64,000 nt of DNA, from the NCBI GenBank assembly GCA_947488345.1, contig CANKZQ010000002.1:248001-312000 (forward strand), read 5' to 3'. The DNA comes from an uncultured Flavobacteriaceae bacterium (GTDB lineage: Bacteria > Bacteroidota > Bacteroidia > Flavobacteriales > Flavobacteriaceae). The translations under genes were made by a program, and so were the position numbers. This document shows positions 8,259 to 15,670 of the stretch, piece by piece. Below the pieces are notes generated by a model. The model was not told where the DNA came from. It worked only from the letters and a program-made list of their open reading frames with translations, and did no database searches. How positions within the stretch are numbered: the stretch's first letter is position 1; every line of letters begins with the position of its first letter.

Positions 8259-9407
8259 TCAACTATTTATAATTTTTTTTAGGCTTTTCAAGTTTTTGAT
8301 GCGAATTCCTTTTTTATCTATAATGGTATTTGCACCATAAGATGATACATCATCAATTTCTTGCATTTCAGGAATAAAATGCACGTTTTCTTCTTTCAAT
8401 TCCTCCTTAAACAGCACAGCAATAGAAACCATTTCTTGCGTTTCCTCTACATATATGTTTTTATAGATAATATCGACAAAGTTCTTTGTGTTATTCGGGA
8501 TGTCGAAATAAGCTTCATAACTACAATAATCATCACTGGCCAAATAATATAAACCTTGCAGAAGCACAATAAAATTATAATACCTCACATGCTCTCTGTC
8601 ATAATCATCAATAGCATGTCCGGCCTCAATTAAAATGGTATGATGTCCTGCTTTCTCAAAATTATCACCAGTAGCTGTAGGATAAAACTCATCTGTATAT
8701 CGTCCAACATGCCCCGGAATTAACTCTTGAACTACGGCGTTCATAGAAGCAATAACGCTCATGGTTTTTTTTCTTCCTTCAGTAATTGCCCTTGAAACGT
8801 CAATTGATGGCGCTAAAAAAGACAAGGTAGCTGTTTTTTTCGTGTCTCCTACCGTAAAAATTGTCCGCTGATCATGCAGGTTAAAGCAATAATGAGGTTG
8901 TATTTCCTGAACAACTTTATCTAATAATTTACTTTCTGACGCCACTCTATCTATAACATCTCTATTTAAATCGACACCATTTGCATTCACTCGCGTATAC
9001 ACTTGAGCCCCGTCTGGGTTCAGCATCGGGATTATTGTAATCGTACACTTTTCAAGTAGCAGTTTTACAAGTTCGTCGAACTCACCAGGCTGCCCTAATA
9101 GTTTTAATAGATCAAATACAGCTTTCGTTCCGGTACTTTCATTACCATGCATCTGTGTCCAAATCAATACCTGAAGCTTTCCTGTGCCAACAGATACCTT
9201 GTAAATAGGGCGATCTTGTTCAGAAACTCCGAGCTGATTTACATTGAATACAGAAGAGTCTAACTGATGAAGAATTGGAGCTATCGTAGAGAAGGGAATC
9301 CATCTACCCAACAAAGAATGTTCTTTATGTTGAAGGTACCATGCACGAATATTTTCAGTGTTTATTTTTTTCACATTACAAATGTAACCAAACAAATGTT
9401 TACTCAT
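8259..9407 (-). CDS. M14 family metallopeptidase, cytosolic type
   Basis: Up to 382 residues with no signal peptide. M14 zinc ligands H87 and E90 (QMHGNEST), H178 (NLHDQ) and a catalytic E261 (LIEAGH) are visible, with PMLNPDGAQVYTRVNANGVDLNRD between them. The start is uncertain. The ATG at 9407 lies inside a 20-base perfect-arm palindrome (9396-9415), and a GTG at 9374 giving MKKINTENIRAW would begin just after a second palindrome (9376-9387). Family members of this length are annotated as zinc carboxypeptidases or succinylglutamate-desuccinylase-like proteins. The substrate is unknown. Confidence 0.85.
   Translation of the reverse strand: MSKHLFGYICNVKKINTENIRAWYLQHKEHSLLGRWIPFSTIAPILHQLDSSVFNVNQLGVSEQDRPIYKVSVGTGKLQVLIWTQMHGNESTGTKAVFDLLKLLGQPGEFDELVKLLLEKCTITIIPMLNPDGAQVYTRVNANGVDLNRDVIDRVASESKLLDKVVQEIQPHYCFNLHDQRTIFTVGDTKKTATLSFLAPSIDVSRAITEGRKKTMSVIASMNAVVQELIPGHVGRYTDEFYPTATGDNFEKAGHHTILIEAGHAIDDYDREHVRYYNFIVLLQGLYYLASDDYCSYEAYFDIPNNTKNFVDIIYKNIYVEETQEMVSIAVLFKEELKEENVHFIPEMQEIDDVSSYGANTIIDKKGIRIKNLKSLKKIINS
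9376..9387. promoter_or_regulatory. Candidate operator palindrome TTACAAATGTAA
   Basis: TTACA-AA-TGTAA is the complement of the core at 9611-9624 beside the divergent HTH gene. A related imperfect copy, GTTAACATTTGTAAC, is at 9432-9446. Three related sites within 250 bases flanking a repressor-like gene suggest its operators. Confidence 0.45.
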
Positions 9408-9415
9408 GTAAACAT
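9396..9415. repeat. 20-base perfect-arm inverted repeat over a start codon
   Basis: The eight-base arms ATGTTTAC and GTAAACAT are perfectly complementary around TCAT. The repeat covers the upstream ATG candidate of the M14 gene. It may be a second class of operator or an mRNA hairpin that hides the start. Confidence 0.5.
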
Positions 9416-9610
9416 GTAAAACAATTATTCTGTTAACATTTGTAACAATATTTAGTGATTCAATGTCTTGAGATTATGAAAAATTCAATGCGCAAAAAAA
9501 TTTCAAATTAAAATTCTAATTTTCAGAGTATTAATAATATTTATATAAAGTATCAAAATAAATAAATAGCAATAAATATTAAAATTATCAGTATAAAATT
9601 TTATAAAATA

Positions 9611-9624
9611 ATTACATTTGTAAT
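9611..9624 (+). promoter_or_regulatory. Palindromic operator overlapping the -7 box of the HTH gene
   Basis: ATTACA-TT-TGTAAT is a perfect 6+2+6 palindrome. It contains TACATTTG (9613-9620), a TAnnTTTG -7 box ending 17 bases before the ATG at 9638. A protein bound here would block RNA polymerase, the usual layout of an autorepressor. Confidence 0.5.
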
Positions 9625-9637
9625 TTGAAAATATATA

Positions 9638-10009
9638 ATGATAAACAATTCGAAATTTATTGAGCGCTTACAAAAGGTAATGCAACATTATCAGTTATCG
9701 GCATCTACTTTTGCCGAAGAAATAAATGTACAACGCTCAAGTATCTCTCATTTATTATCAGGAAGAAATAAACCCAGTTTAGATTTCGTTTTGAAGGTTT
9801 TGGCTAAATATGAAGAAGTAGATTTATATTGGCTGTTAAATGGAAAGGGGAGTTTTCCTAAGAAGCAACAACACGGCTACCCTCCTGCCGAATCAAAAAA
9901 TACACAAACAATCGTTGAGGAAAAGCGACAGCCCGGGTCTTCTGCGAAAGAAATTGATAAAATTATCATTTTCTATACAGATGGTACTTTTGAGCATTAT
10001 ACTCCATAA
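9638..10009 (+). CDS. XRE-type helix-turn-helix regulator (phage-repressor-like)
   Basis: A 123-residue protein. Residues about 4-70 form a Cro/CI-type helix-turn-helix (FIERLQKVMQHYQLSASTFAEEINVQRSSISHLLSGRNKPSLDFVLKVLAKY), ending with YWLLNGKGSFP, a phrase common in Bacteroidota XRE proteins. A polar linker and a short hydrophobic C-terminal strand (KIIIFYTDGTFEHYTP) follow. There is no peptidase domain, so it is not a LexA/CI self-cleaving repressor. It is divergent from the M14 gene, and palindromes between the two suggest autoregulation. Terminator at 10011-10056. Confidence 0.88.
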   Translation: MINNSKFIERLQKVMQHYQLSASTFAEEINVQRSSISHLLSGRNKPSLDFVLKVLAKYEEVDLYWLLNGKGSFPKKQQHGYPPAESKNTQTIVEEKRQPGSSAKEIDKIIIFYTDGTFEHYTP

Positions 10010-10010
10010 A

Positions 10011-10056
10011 AAAATCCTGCTAGCTACTGAAATGGATTCAGCACAAGCAGGATTTT
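10011..10056. terminator. Bidirectional terminator between convergent genes
   Basis: Eleven-base perfect arms AAAATCCTGCT (10011-10021) and AGCAGGATTTT (10046-10056) sit two bases after the HTH gene stop and before the convergent DUF4252 gene. A-rich and T-rich ends let it act on both strands. Confidence 0.8.
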
Positions 10057-10079
10057 AATCTAGTTTAAGCCCGTTTGAC

Positions 10080-10625
10080 CTATGATTTGTTTTTGAAAAA
10101 GCCTTCTAACTGCTTTATTCCTATATTATTATCATCGACATCCTTGATACTTTTACCAAGTTTCATGATCTTTTCAGGAGTCATTTTATCGCCTAAAATA
10201 CGTACTAAAGCAAAGCCTTGTTCTTTATCCGAAGCATACACAATCACTTCATCCATGCTTGAATCATCTCCTTCATATTTAACAACAACGCTTCTGCCTT
10301 TATCTTTCATTCTAAACAACTCAACAAATTTGCTATTCTTTAGAATTTTTTTAACCTTCTCTTTCTCTATGGCATACTCTGCAGCGTTTTCATCATTCTT
10401 TGTGAAGGCCAATACATTCATTTTCTTCAATGATTTATAAGCTTCCTTTACTTCAGGTTCAACGTCATCTTTCAACGTTATGATGCTCGCTGGTACATCA
10501 ACAGACAGAAAGTTTTTATTATCCTGGCTATCGATATAGTACTTTTGCAAAGATGCTTCGCTCCCACAAGAAAGACTGGCTACAGCAATACTAAGTAGTA
10601 CTATATAATTTGCTAGTTTTTTCAT
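10080..10625 (-). CDS. DUF4252 domain lipoprotein
   Basis: A 181-residue lipoprotein (lipobox ASLSC, Cys about residue 20, followed by GSEAS). The mature part resembles DUF4252, including KMNVLAFTKNDENAAEYA, FVELFRMKDKGRSVVVKYEGD and VIVYASDKEQGFALVRILGD. Its function is unknown. It is the last gene of a sigma-anti-sigma-DUF4252-DUF4252 set on the minus strand and starts one base after the previous stop. It is probably a target or sensor partner of that ECF system. Confidence 0.85.
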   Translation of the reverse strand: MKKLANYIVLLSIAVASLSCGSEASLQKYYIDSQDNKNFLSVDVPASIITLKDDVEPEVKEAYKSLKKMNVLAFTKNDENAAEYAIEKEKVKKILKNSKFVELFRMKDKGRSVVVKYEGDDSSMDEVIVYASDKEQGFALVRILGDKMTPEKIMKLGKSIKDVDDNNIGIKQLEGFFKNKS

Positions 10626-10626
10626 A

Positions 10627-11175
10627 TTATTTATTCTTTTTTACATTTTTCAAGTGTTCTCCACCTTGAATATTCATCTTACTTGTTAGCTCTGAAATTC
10701 TATTTAAGTCGATATCTCCAGTAATCGTGACGATCACAGCCTCTGGCTTACGCTCTTCACCTCCCATATGCTTGCTGATACCTTCTACGAACATAAATAA
10801 CTCACTCACGTGATCAGCATCTCTACCTTCTCTGATATAAATTTTTACATTTCCTTCTTTATCTTTAACTCTCATTAATTCAGATAGTTTAGAAGACTTT
10901 AAGTAACTATTTACTTTAGATTTCATGTCTGCAGCTATTGATGCATTTTCGGTAGCAAAAACTCTTAATCCATTCAAGCCTTTTACCATATCTACATATT
11001 CCTTAGCATCTTCACTAGTACCACTCATCTTAACCATAAGCTCAAAAGCTTTTTTGGTAACGACAACAGTAGATACATCATCCATATCTTCAAATTTATC
11101 AAATACCGACTGCGAGAAGGTAAATAATGGTGCCATAAGCAGCATCAATGCTAATATTACATTCTTATAATTCAT
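10627..11175 (-). CDS. DUF4252 domain secreted protein
   Basis: About 182 residues from the ATG at 11175, chosen because MNYKNVILALMLLMAPLFTFSQ is then a complete signal peptide. Starts at 11205 or 11226 would add a lysine- and asparagine-rich leader. The mature protein shows the DUF4252 pattern (FEDMDDVSTVVVTKKAFELMVKMSG, LNGLRVFATENASIAADMKSKV, LMRVKDKEGNVKIYIREG). It is a paralogue of the next gene (10080-10625) without a lipobox. It lies downstream of the ECF sigma and anti-sigma genes, after a hairpin at 11222-11256. Confidence 0.85.
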   Translation of the reverse strand: MNYKNVILALMLLMAPLFTFSQSVFDKFEDMDDVSTVVVTKKAFELMVKMSGTSEDAKEYVDMVKGLNGLRVFATENASIAADMKSKVNSYLKSSKLSELMRVKDKEGNVKIYIREGRDADHVSELFMFVEGISKHMGGEERKPEAVIVTITGDIDLNRISELTSKMNIQGGEHLKNVKKNK

Positions 11176-11221
11176 TTTTCTGTTTTTATTTATTGTTGTT
11201 TTCATTTTATTTGTTTTTAAT

Positions 11222-11256
11222 GTCACTATGAAATCTTACATATACTTCATAGTCAC
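11222..11256 (-). repeat. Hairpin between the anti-sigma and DUF4252 genes
   Basis: ACTATGAA (11225-11232) pairs with TTCATAGT (11246-11253), extending to 11 bases with one mismatch. No T-run follows on the minus strand. It is therefore more likely an mRNA stability or attenuation element than a terminator. Confidence 0.4.
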
Positions 11257-11274
11257 CCTATTCATTTTTCTGTT

Positions 11275-11721
11275 TTACTGTTCTGTTTTAAATACTTTGT
11301 TTTGTGCTTTTTCAAATTCGCTCAAACCTGCTATTGCAACATTCCCCCCTTTATTTAGATTTTGAGAGATGAGTTGGAAAGCCTTTTGAGTATCTTTTAA
11401 AGCTTGTTCAGCTAGCTCCTGCTCTTGTGGTGTTATCGTGTCAATCTCTGAATTACTAGACACATAAATACTTACCATCAATACAACAGAGGCTGCTATA
11501 GACAACCACCAAAAATTGGGTTGTTTTCTTTTTAGAGGAATCGTTTTTGTAAAACGTTCTTCTTTGTTATTGTTGAAATACGTAAACAATGCCTTGTATT
11601 CTAACAAATGAGGAGCTACATCTTCAGTTGCAAAATACTCCTTCAATATAGCTTCCTCCTGTAATGAGGTAGCTGCATTGTCATATTTCTCTAATAAATT
11701 TTCTATGTTAGCTAATTCCAT
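11275..11721 (-). CDS. Putative anti-sigma factor, single-pass membrane protein
   Basis: A 148-residue protein. The N-terminal part (about 1-65) is helical and acidic (NIENLLEKYDNAATSLQEEAILKEYF), resembling the cytosolic sigma-binding part of Bacteroidota anti-sigma proteins. One membrane segment is FWWLSIAASVVLMVSIYVSS at about 70-89. A short periplasmic tail ends with NLNKGGNVAIAGLSEFEKAQNKVFKTEQ. The start overlaps the sigma-factor stop by 14 bases. No zinc-binding HxxxCxxC motif is seen. The anti-sigma role is inferred from location and topology. Confidence 0.7.
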   Translation of the reverse strand: MELANIENLLEKYDNAATSLQEEAILKEYFATEDVAPHLLEYKALFTYFNNNKEERFTKTIPLKRKQPNFWWLSIAASVVLMVSIYVSSNSEIDTITPQEQELAEQALKDTQKAFQLISQNLNKGGNVAIAGLSEFEKAQNKVFKTEQ

Positions 11722-12217
11722 AGTTATGTTGTTTTGTGAGTTGTTCTCTTATTGTTTTTCTTGCTCTAGACAATGCCACACGCACTGCTGTTGGTTGTAA
11801 GTCAAGAATCTTGCCAATTTCTTCAAATTCGTAGTTCTCAACGTCTCTCAACTGTATAATCATTTTCTGTTTTTCAGGTAGTGTCGCAATCAATTCATGT
11901 ACTTTCGAAACACTATCTTTCAGTTCCATCTCCTTCTGTAACGAAATATTTCCGTCTTTATAATTACTATGTACCAATGTTAAATTGTTCGATCTTTTCG
12001 CTTTTAACTGATCTAAACAATAATTTTTGGTCATTGTCATAGCAAATGCCTCCACATTTTTATAGTCTTTAAGCTTCTTCTTATTTTTCCAAAGCTTAAA
12101 ATAAAGTTCTTGTGTGGCGTCCTCGGCCTCATCTCTCGAAACTAGCAATCTTTTTGCTAATCGATAGACTTTATCTTTTAAGGGTAAAACTGTATTTAAA
12201 AATTCAGTTTGCTTCAT
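11708..12217 (-). CDS. ECF-type RNA polymerase sigma factor
   Basis: A 169-residue sigma-70 family protein with only regions 2 and 4. Region 2 (about 10-75) includes RLLVSRDEAEDATQELYFKLWKNK and AFAMTMTKNYCLDQLKAKR. Region 4 (about 105-160) includes LIATLPEKQKMIIQLRDVENYEFEEIGKILDLQPTAVRVALSRARKTIREQL. Length and layout fit an extracytoplasmic-function sigma. It overlaps the putative anti-sigma gene, and two DUF4252 genes follow. It is probably autoregulated, but no matching sigma-specific promoter pair could be defined by eye. Confidence 0.93.
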   Translation of the reverse strand: MKQTEFLNTVLPLKDKVYRLAKRLLVSRDEAEDATQELYFKLWKNKKKLKDYKNVEAFAMTMTKNYCLDQLKAKRSNNLTLVHSNYKDGNISLQKEMELKDSVSKVHELIATLPEKQKMIIQLRDVENYEFEEIGKILDLQPTAVRVALSRARKTIREQLTKQHNYGIS

Positions 12218-12341
12218 TAGTTTGGTTTGGTTTTTGATACTTTAATTACCGCATCACAACATTACGACGAGCATGTTACATTTTTGTTACATCGCGTAAT
12301 TATTTTTTATAAATTTCGACATATTTAAATAAATATCTATT

Positions 12342-13820
12342 ATGAGAAACATCATTTTATCAGTTTGTATTGCCCTTTCACTTTTAACCGTTAGCTGTAT
12401 TGATGATGACGTATCTACGCCACAAGACATTGAGATTCAAGATTTTATTTGGAAAGCGATGAACCATTGGTATTTTTGGCAAGCTGACGTGCCTGATTTG
12501 GCAGACACCAAAGATGACAATGAGAATGATTATTTTAATTTCTTAAGAGGTTTCAATGATCCTGAAGATTTGTTTGAGAGTCTGAAAAATCAATCTCTTG
12601 ATGATTTTTCTTGGTATATTGCCGATGTAGAAGCACAACTAAATGCATTTAGAGGAGTTTCTGTTTCGTTTGGCATTGAATTACCAAGAACGATTGTCAG
12701 AACCAGTGCTGAGAGTAATGATGTGGTTATTTTCGTTGCATATGTAGTCCCTGGCTCCCCTGCTGCCGATGCTGGGATCGAACGAGGAGATCTCATTTAC
12801 AAAGTAAATGGCGCGACCTTAACTACCGACAATTTAGCTGAAATAAATAAAATTTTTAGCGACACATCAATTTCGCTAGGAGTTGCTAATTTCGAATCAG
12901 GTGTATTAACACCAAAAGGGAATGACATTTCTCTTACTGCCGTCGAAGTTGTTGAAAATCCCGTACATTATTCATCAATTATCGAAACGAGCGGAACCAA
13001 AATAGGCTATTTAGTATATAACGGCTTTCGACGTACTTTTCATAGTGAATTAAATGATGTTTTCGGCACTTTCAACAGTGCGGGCATCGATGAATTGGTG
13101 CTGGATTTGCGCTATAACGGAGGTGGTTCTGTCTTAACATCGGCATATTTGGCCAGTATGATAGATGGGAGTCAATCGGCTAACTCTGATTTTGCCAAGC
13201 TAACTTATAATGATAAACGCAACCCTGAAAATGGTTTTATTTTTTCGTTTTTTGACAATGCTACATTGTTTAATAAGGAAACAAGTGAATCGGAAGGAAC
13301 GGTCAATATTAATCGACTTTCAAATTTATCGAGAGTATATGTGTTAACATCGGATAGAACAGCTTCTGCAAGTGAAATGATCATCAATGGTTTACGTCCA
13401 TCTCTTGAAGTGATTACGGTGGGCACCACCACCGTCGGAAAGAACGAGGGTTCGATAACCGTTGTAGATGCTCCAGCCACGAGCAGCAATCAAATTTTTA
13501 CAGATTTAGAGGGAAGAACATCTCAGCATACCGTAGGTATGCAACCTATTGTTTTTCAAATATTTAATAGTCTTGATCAAAGTGATTATTCAGATGGTTT
13601 TGCTCCAAATATAACGGTAAATGAAATAGATTTCACGGCAAATATTCTTCCTTTCGGAGATGAAAACGAAGCTTTATTAAAGGCAGCAATTGACAATATT
13701 GTTGGTAGTGTTACGAAGTCGTTACATCCATCAATCAAATCGCAACCCTTAGGTAAGATGCCTGTAAGAAAATTCTCACAAGAAATGTATGTTTTTCCAA
13801 ACGATGATCTAAACAAATAA
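12342..13820 (+). CDS. S41 family peptidase, surface lipoprotein
   Basis: A 492-residue lipoprotein. Lipobox TVSC gives Cys19, followed by IDDDVS, an acidic signal resembling the Bacteroidota lipoprotein export signal, so surface display is plausible. A PDZ segment (VPGSPAADAGIERGDLIYKVNG) is at about 136-157. The S41 catalytic core (about 220-400) has LDLRYNGGG, the Ser motif TASASE (about 341-345) and a Lys in TVGKNEG (about 367). The family is the C-terminal processing peptidases, cutting or degrading exported proteins. It stands alone, divergent from the ECF operon. Confidence 0.92.
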   Translation: MRNIILSVCIALSLLTVSCIDDDVSTPQDIEIQDFIWKAMNHWYFWQADVPDLADTKDDNENDYFNFLRGFNDPEDLFESLKNQSLDDFSWYIADVEAQLNAFRGVSVSFGIELPRTIVRTSAESNDVVIFVAYVVPGSPAADAGIERGDLIYKVNGATLTTDNLAEINKIFSDTSISLGVANFESGVLTPKGNDISLTAVEVVENPVHYSSIIETSGTKIGYLVYNGFRRTFHSELNDVFGTFNSAGIDELVLDLRYNGGGSVLTSAYLASMIDGSQSANSDFAKLTYNDKRNPENGFIFSFFDNATLFNKETSESEGTVNINRLSNLSRVYVLTSDRTASASEMIINGLRPSLEVITVGTTTVGKNEGSITVVDAPATSSNQIFTDLEGRTSQHTVGMQPIVFQIFNSLDQSDYSDGFAPNITVNEIDFTANILPFGDENEALLKAAIDNIVGSVTKSLHPSIKSQPLGKMPVRKFSQEMYVFPNDDLNK

Positions 13821-13830
13821 AAATCTACAA

Positions 13831-13862
13831 AGATCGCCCGCGTAAAAACGGGCGATTTTTAG
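13831..13862 (+). terminator. Rho-independent terminator of the S41 peptidase gene
   Basis: GC-rich arms ATCGCCCG (13833-13840) and CGGGCGAT (13849-13856) are followed by a T-run, 10-12 bases after the stop codon. Confidence 0.9.
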
Positions 13863-13864
13863 TT

Positions 13865-13872
13865 TATATTTG
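13865..13872 (+). promoter_or_regulatory. -7 box (TATATTTG) of the S4-domain gene
   Basis: TATATTTG matches TAnnTTTG and ends 17 bases before the ATG at 13890, directly after the preceding terminator. The gene therefore has its own promoter. Confidence 0.6.
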
Positions 13873-13889
13873 AGTCATAAATTGTAGCA

Positions 13890-14258
13890 ATGCGAATAGA
13901 TAAATATCTTTGGTGTACGCGTTATTTTAAAACTAGAAATATAGCCACTGAAGCGTGTAAAAAAGGGCATGTCAAAATCAGGGACACGAGCGTAAAGCCA
14001 GCTAAAGAAGTATATATAGGTGAGAAAATTACAGTTCGTAAGAATCAGATCAACCTGCAACTCGAAGTATTAGATATCCCTGAAAGCCGTGTTGGTGCTA
14101 AGTTAGTAGATTTATACAGAAAAGACACCACTCCAAAAGAAGAATTTGAGCATCAAGATCTACTAAAGTATTCTAAAGACTATTATCGAAAGAAAGGCAT
14201 CGGGAGACCTACTAAAAAAGATCGACGTGATTTAGAAGATTATACTGATTTAGATTGA
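13890..14258 (+). CDS. S4-domain RNA-binding protein (Hsp15-like)
   Basis: A 122-residue protein. An S4 RNA-binding domain occupies about 1-60 (MRIDKYLWCTRYFKTRNIATEACKKGHVKI, then VKPAKEVYIGEKITVRK). A basic tail follows (YYRKKGIGRPTKKDRRDLEDY). Length and layout match the Hsp15/YrfH-like ribosome-associated heat-shock group, which recycles blocked 50S subunits. That exact role here is inferred from the family. It is followed after a short gap by the phosphoribosyltransferase gene, which appears to have its own -7 box. Confidence 0.88.
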   Translation: MRIDKYLWCTRYFKTRNIATEACKKGHVKIRDTSVKPAKEVYIGEKITVRKNQINLQLEVLDIPESRVGAKLVDLYRKDTTPKEEFEHQDLLKYSKDYYRKKGIGRPTKKDRRDLEDYTDLD

Positions 14259-14268
14259 GCATTATTTT

Positions 14269-14276
14269 TATCTTTG
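14269..14276 (+). promoter_or_regulatory. -7 box (TATCTTTG) deciding the phosphoribosyltransferase start
   Basis: TATCTTTG matches TAnnTTTG. A TTG at 14274 that could open a longer reading frame lies inside the box, so translation more likely begins at the ATG at 14295. Confidence 0.5.
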
Positions 14277-14294
14277 AGTGATAAAATCATTCGA

Positions 14295-14792
14295 ATGAAC
14301 AAATCAATTATTCTATCCAATAAAGAGATTCAGTTTAAAATACGAAGAATTGCCTATCAGATATACGAGAACAATGCTTCCAACAAGGAAGTCATTCTTG
14401 CAGGAATAACTAATAATGGTTTTATCCTTGCCAAGAAAATTAAAGAAGTTCTAGAAGAAATCTCTGATGTAAAGTGGACCCTCTGCGAAGTTCAATTGGA
14501 TAAACAAAACCCAAGAAACGAAATTTCTACTTCGTTAACGATTGGAGACTACAAGAATAAATCATTAGTATTGGTTGATGATGTATTAAATTCTGGAACC
14601 ACATTAATGTATGCTGTCAAGCATTTTTTAGACGTTCCGCTTAAGCAATTTAAAACAGCCGTTCTAGTCAACAGAAATCATAAAAAATATCCTATCAAGG
14701 CTGATTTTAAAGGCCTGAGTTTATCAACTTCACTCCAAGAACATATTAGTGTAGAATTTAATAAAAAAGAGGCTACAGCATATTTGATGTAA
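14295..14792 (+). CDS. Phosphoribosyltransferase family protein (PyrR-like)
   Basis: About 165 residues from the ATG at 14295. The PRPP-binding motif LVLVDDVLNSGTT (about 95-107) is typical of type I phosphoribosyltransferases. ILAGITNNGFILAKKI near residue 40 and KTAVLVNRNHKKYPIKADFKGLSL near the end resemble PyrR-type uracil phosphoribosyltransferases. The base specificity cannot be fixed from sequence. The last 20 bases overlap the convergent shikimate kinase gene. Confidence 0.87.
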   Translation: MNKSIILSNKEIQFKIRRIAYQIYENNASNKEVILAGITNNGFILAKKIKEVLEEISDVKWTLCEVQLDKQNPRNEISTSLTIGDYKNKSLVLVDDVLNSGTTLMYAVKHFLDVPLKQFKTAVLVNRNHKKYPIKADFKGLSLSTSLQEHISVEFNKKEATAYLM

Positions 14793-15285
14793 TCTGCCCT
14801 ATAATTTCATTACTTTTTTTATCGTCAATTTTGAGCGTATGCGTTGCCTTTTCATAAAAAGGGTTACGTTCAAATAAATGCTTGGCAATAAATTCAACTA
14901 ATTGATGATCTTCAAGGTTTTTGATCAAAGGTCTGCTTGCTTTCTCTAAAACTAAACGACTTCTTAAGGTCTGTATAGAGCCTTTTAAATAAATAGAAAC
15001 GCCATGTTCTATTATCATTTCCATGTTGTTGGCGTAACAAGGAGTGCCTCCACCTAGTGCCAGCACATAGTTTTTTTTGGTGGTCAGTATTTCCTTAAGC
15101 GCTTTATTTTCTAATTTTCGAAAATAGATTTCTCCTTTATTTTTAAAAATAGATGAGATGCTATCCTGCTCTTTATCAGAAATATAATGATCTAGATCAA
15201 TCATTTCTAAGTTCAATTGTTTGGCTAAGCCCTTGGCAATAGTAGACTTACCGCTTCCCATATATCCCAATAAAATTACCTCCAT
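14773..15285 (-). CDS. aroK: Shikimate kinase
   Basis: A 170-residue cytosolic NMP-kinase-fold enzyme that phosphorylates shikimate to shikimate 3-phosphate in the chorismate pathway. The Walker A loop is GYMGSGKST (about 7-15). The substrate-site DLDHYI (about 31-36) and GEIYFRKLE (about 51-59) are present, with LALGGGTPCY (about 75-84) and the lid Arg in SRPLI. All key motifs are intact and the length is normal. The 3' end overlaps the phosphoribosyltransferase gene on the other strand by 20 bases, so antisense interference is possible. Confidence 0.95.
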   Translation of the reverse strand: MEVILLGYMGSGKSTIAKGLAKQLNLEMIDLDHYISDKEQDSISSIFKNKGEIYFRKLENKALKEILTTKKNYVLALGGGTPCYANNMEMIIEHGVSIYLKGSIQTLRSRLVLEKASRPLIKNLEDHQLVEFIAKHLFERNPFYEKATHTLKIDDKKSNEIIGQITSNML

Positions 15286-15351
15286 AAAAAACTGATTTTT
15301 AGCGCAATAAAAACTTCTACAAATATCGCATAAAAAATATTAAAAAATAGC

Positions 15352-15381
15352 TTGGTTTATTAATATTAGATAGTATATTTG
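15352..15381 (+). promoter_or_regulatory. Promoter of the tRNA-Lys gene
   Basis: TTG at 15352-15354 and TATATTTG at 15374-15381 are separated by 19 bases, the standard spacing of Bacteroidota -33/-7 promoters. The tRNA begins 16 bases after the -7 box. Confidence 0.75.
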
Positions 15382-15397
15382 CATCCGAAATTTGATT

Positions 15398-15470
15398 GAC
15401 CTGGTAGCTCAGTTGGTAGAGCATCTCCCTTTTAAGGAGAGGGTCCTGGGTTCGAGCCCCAGCCAGGTCA
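15398..15470 (+). tRNA. tRNA-Lys (anticodon UUU)
   Basis: A 73-base cloverleaf. Acceptor arms GACCTGG and CCAGGTC with discriminator A; D arm GCTC/GAGC; anticodon arm TCTCC-CTTTTAA-GGAGA, giving anticodon TTT; T arm CTGGG-TTCGAGC-CCCAG. All stems pair perfectly. CCA is not encoded. Its own promoter lies upstream and a hairpin follows. Confidence 0.97.
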
Positions 15471-15483
15471 CATTCACTAGAAG

Positions 15484-15511
15484 AAGTTAAGCATTTTGGC
15501 TTAACTTTTTT
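15484..15511 (+). terminator. Hairpin terminator between tRNA-Lys and tRNA-Leu
   Basis: Nine-base perfect arms AAGTTAAGC (15484-15492) and GCTTAACTT (15499-15507) with a six-base loop run into a series of Ts. It sits 14 bases after tRNA-Lys and only 20 bases before tRNA-Leu. Confidence 0.75.
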
Positions 15512-15531
15512 AGTTTTAAGGCATTTCTAAT

Positions 15532-15616
15532 GCGCACGTGGCGGAATTGGTAGACGCGCTAGCTTGAGGGGCTAGTATCCGTTTAGGATGTGGAAGTTCG
15601 AATCTTCTCGTGCGCA
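15532..15616 (+). tRNA. tRNA-Leu (anticodon GAG)
   Basis: An 85-base type-II tRNA. Acceptor arms GCGCACG and CGTGCGC plus discriminator A; D arm GCG/CGC; anticodon arm CTAGC-TTGAGGG-GCTAG with anticodon GAG; long variable arm TATCC-GTTTA-GGATG; T arm GGAAG-TTCGAAT-CTTCT (one G-U pair). CCA is not encoded. No clear separate promoter is visible in the 20 bases after the preceding terminator. Confidence 0.96.
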
Positions 15617-15670
15617 CTTCTTAGATAAGAAATGCAAGTTTTTTACAGTGGTTTATAGGTTTTTATAATA

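Noticed and set aside
9638-10009. Prophage remnant marked by the repressor-like gene
   Set aside because: No integrase, tail, terminase or att-flanked region is present nearby. XRE proteins of this type are common outside phages.
11222-11256. Rho-independent terminator between the anti-sigma and DUF4252 genes
   Set aside because: A stem is present but no T-run follows on the minus strand, so it is listed only as a hairpin.
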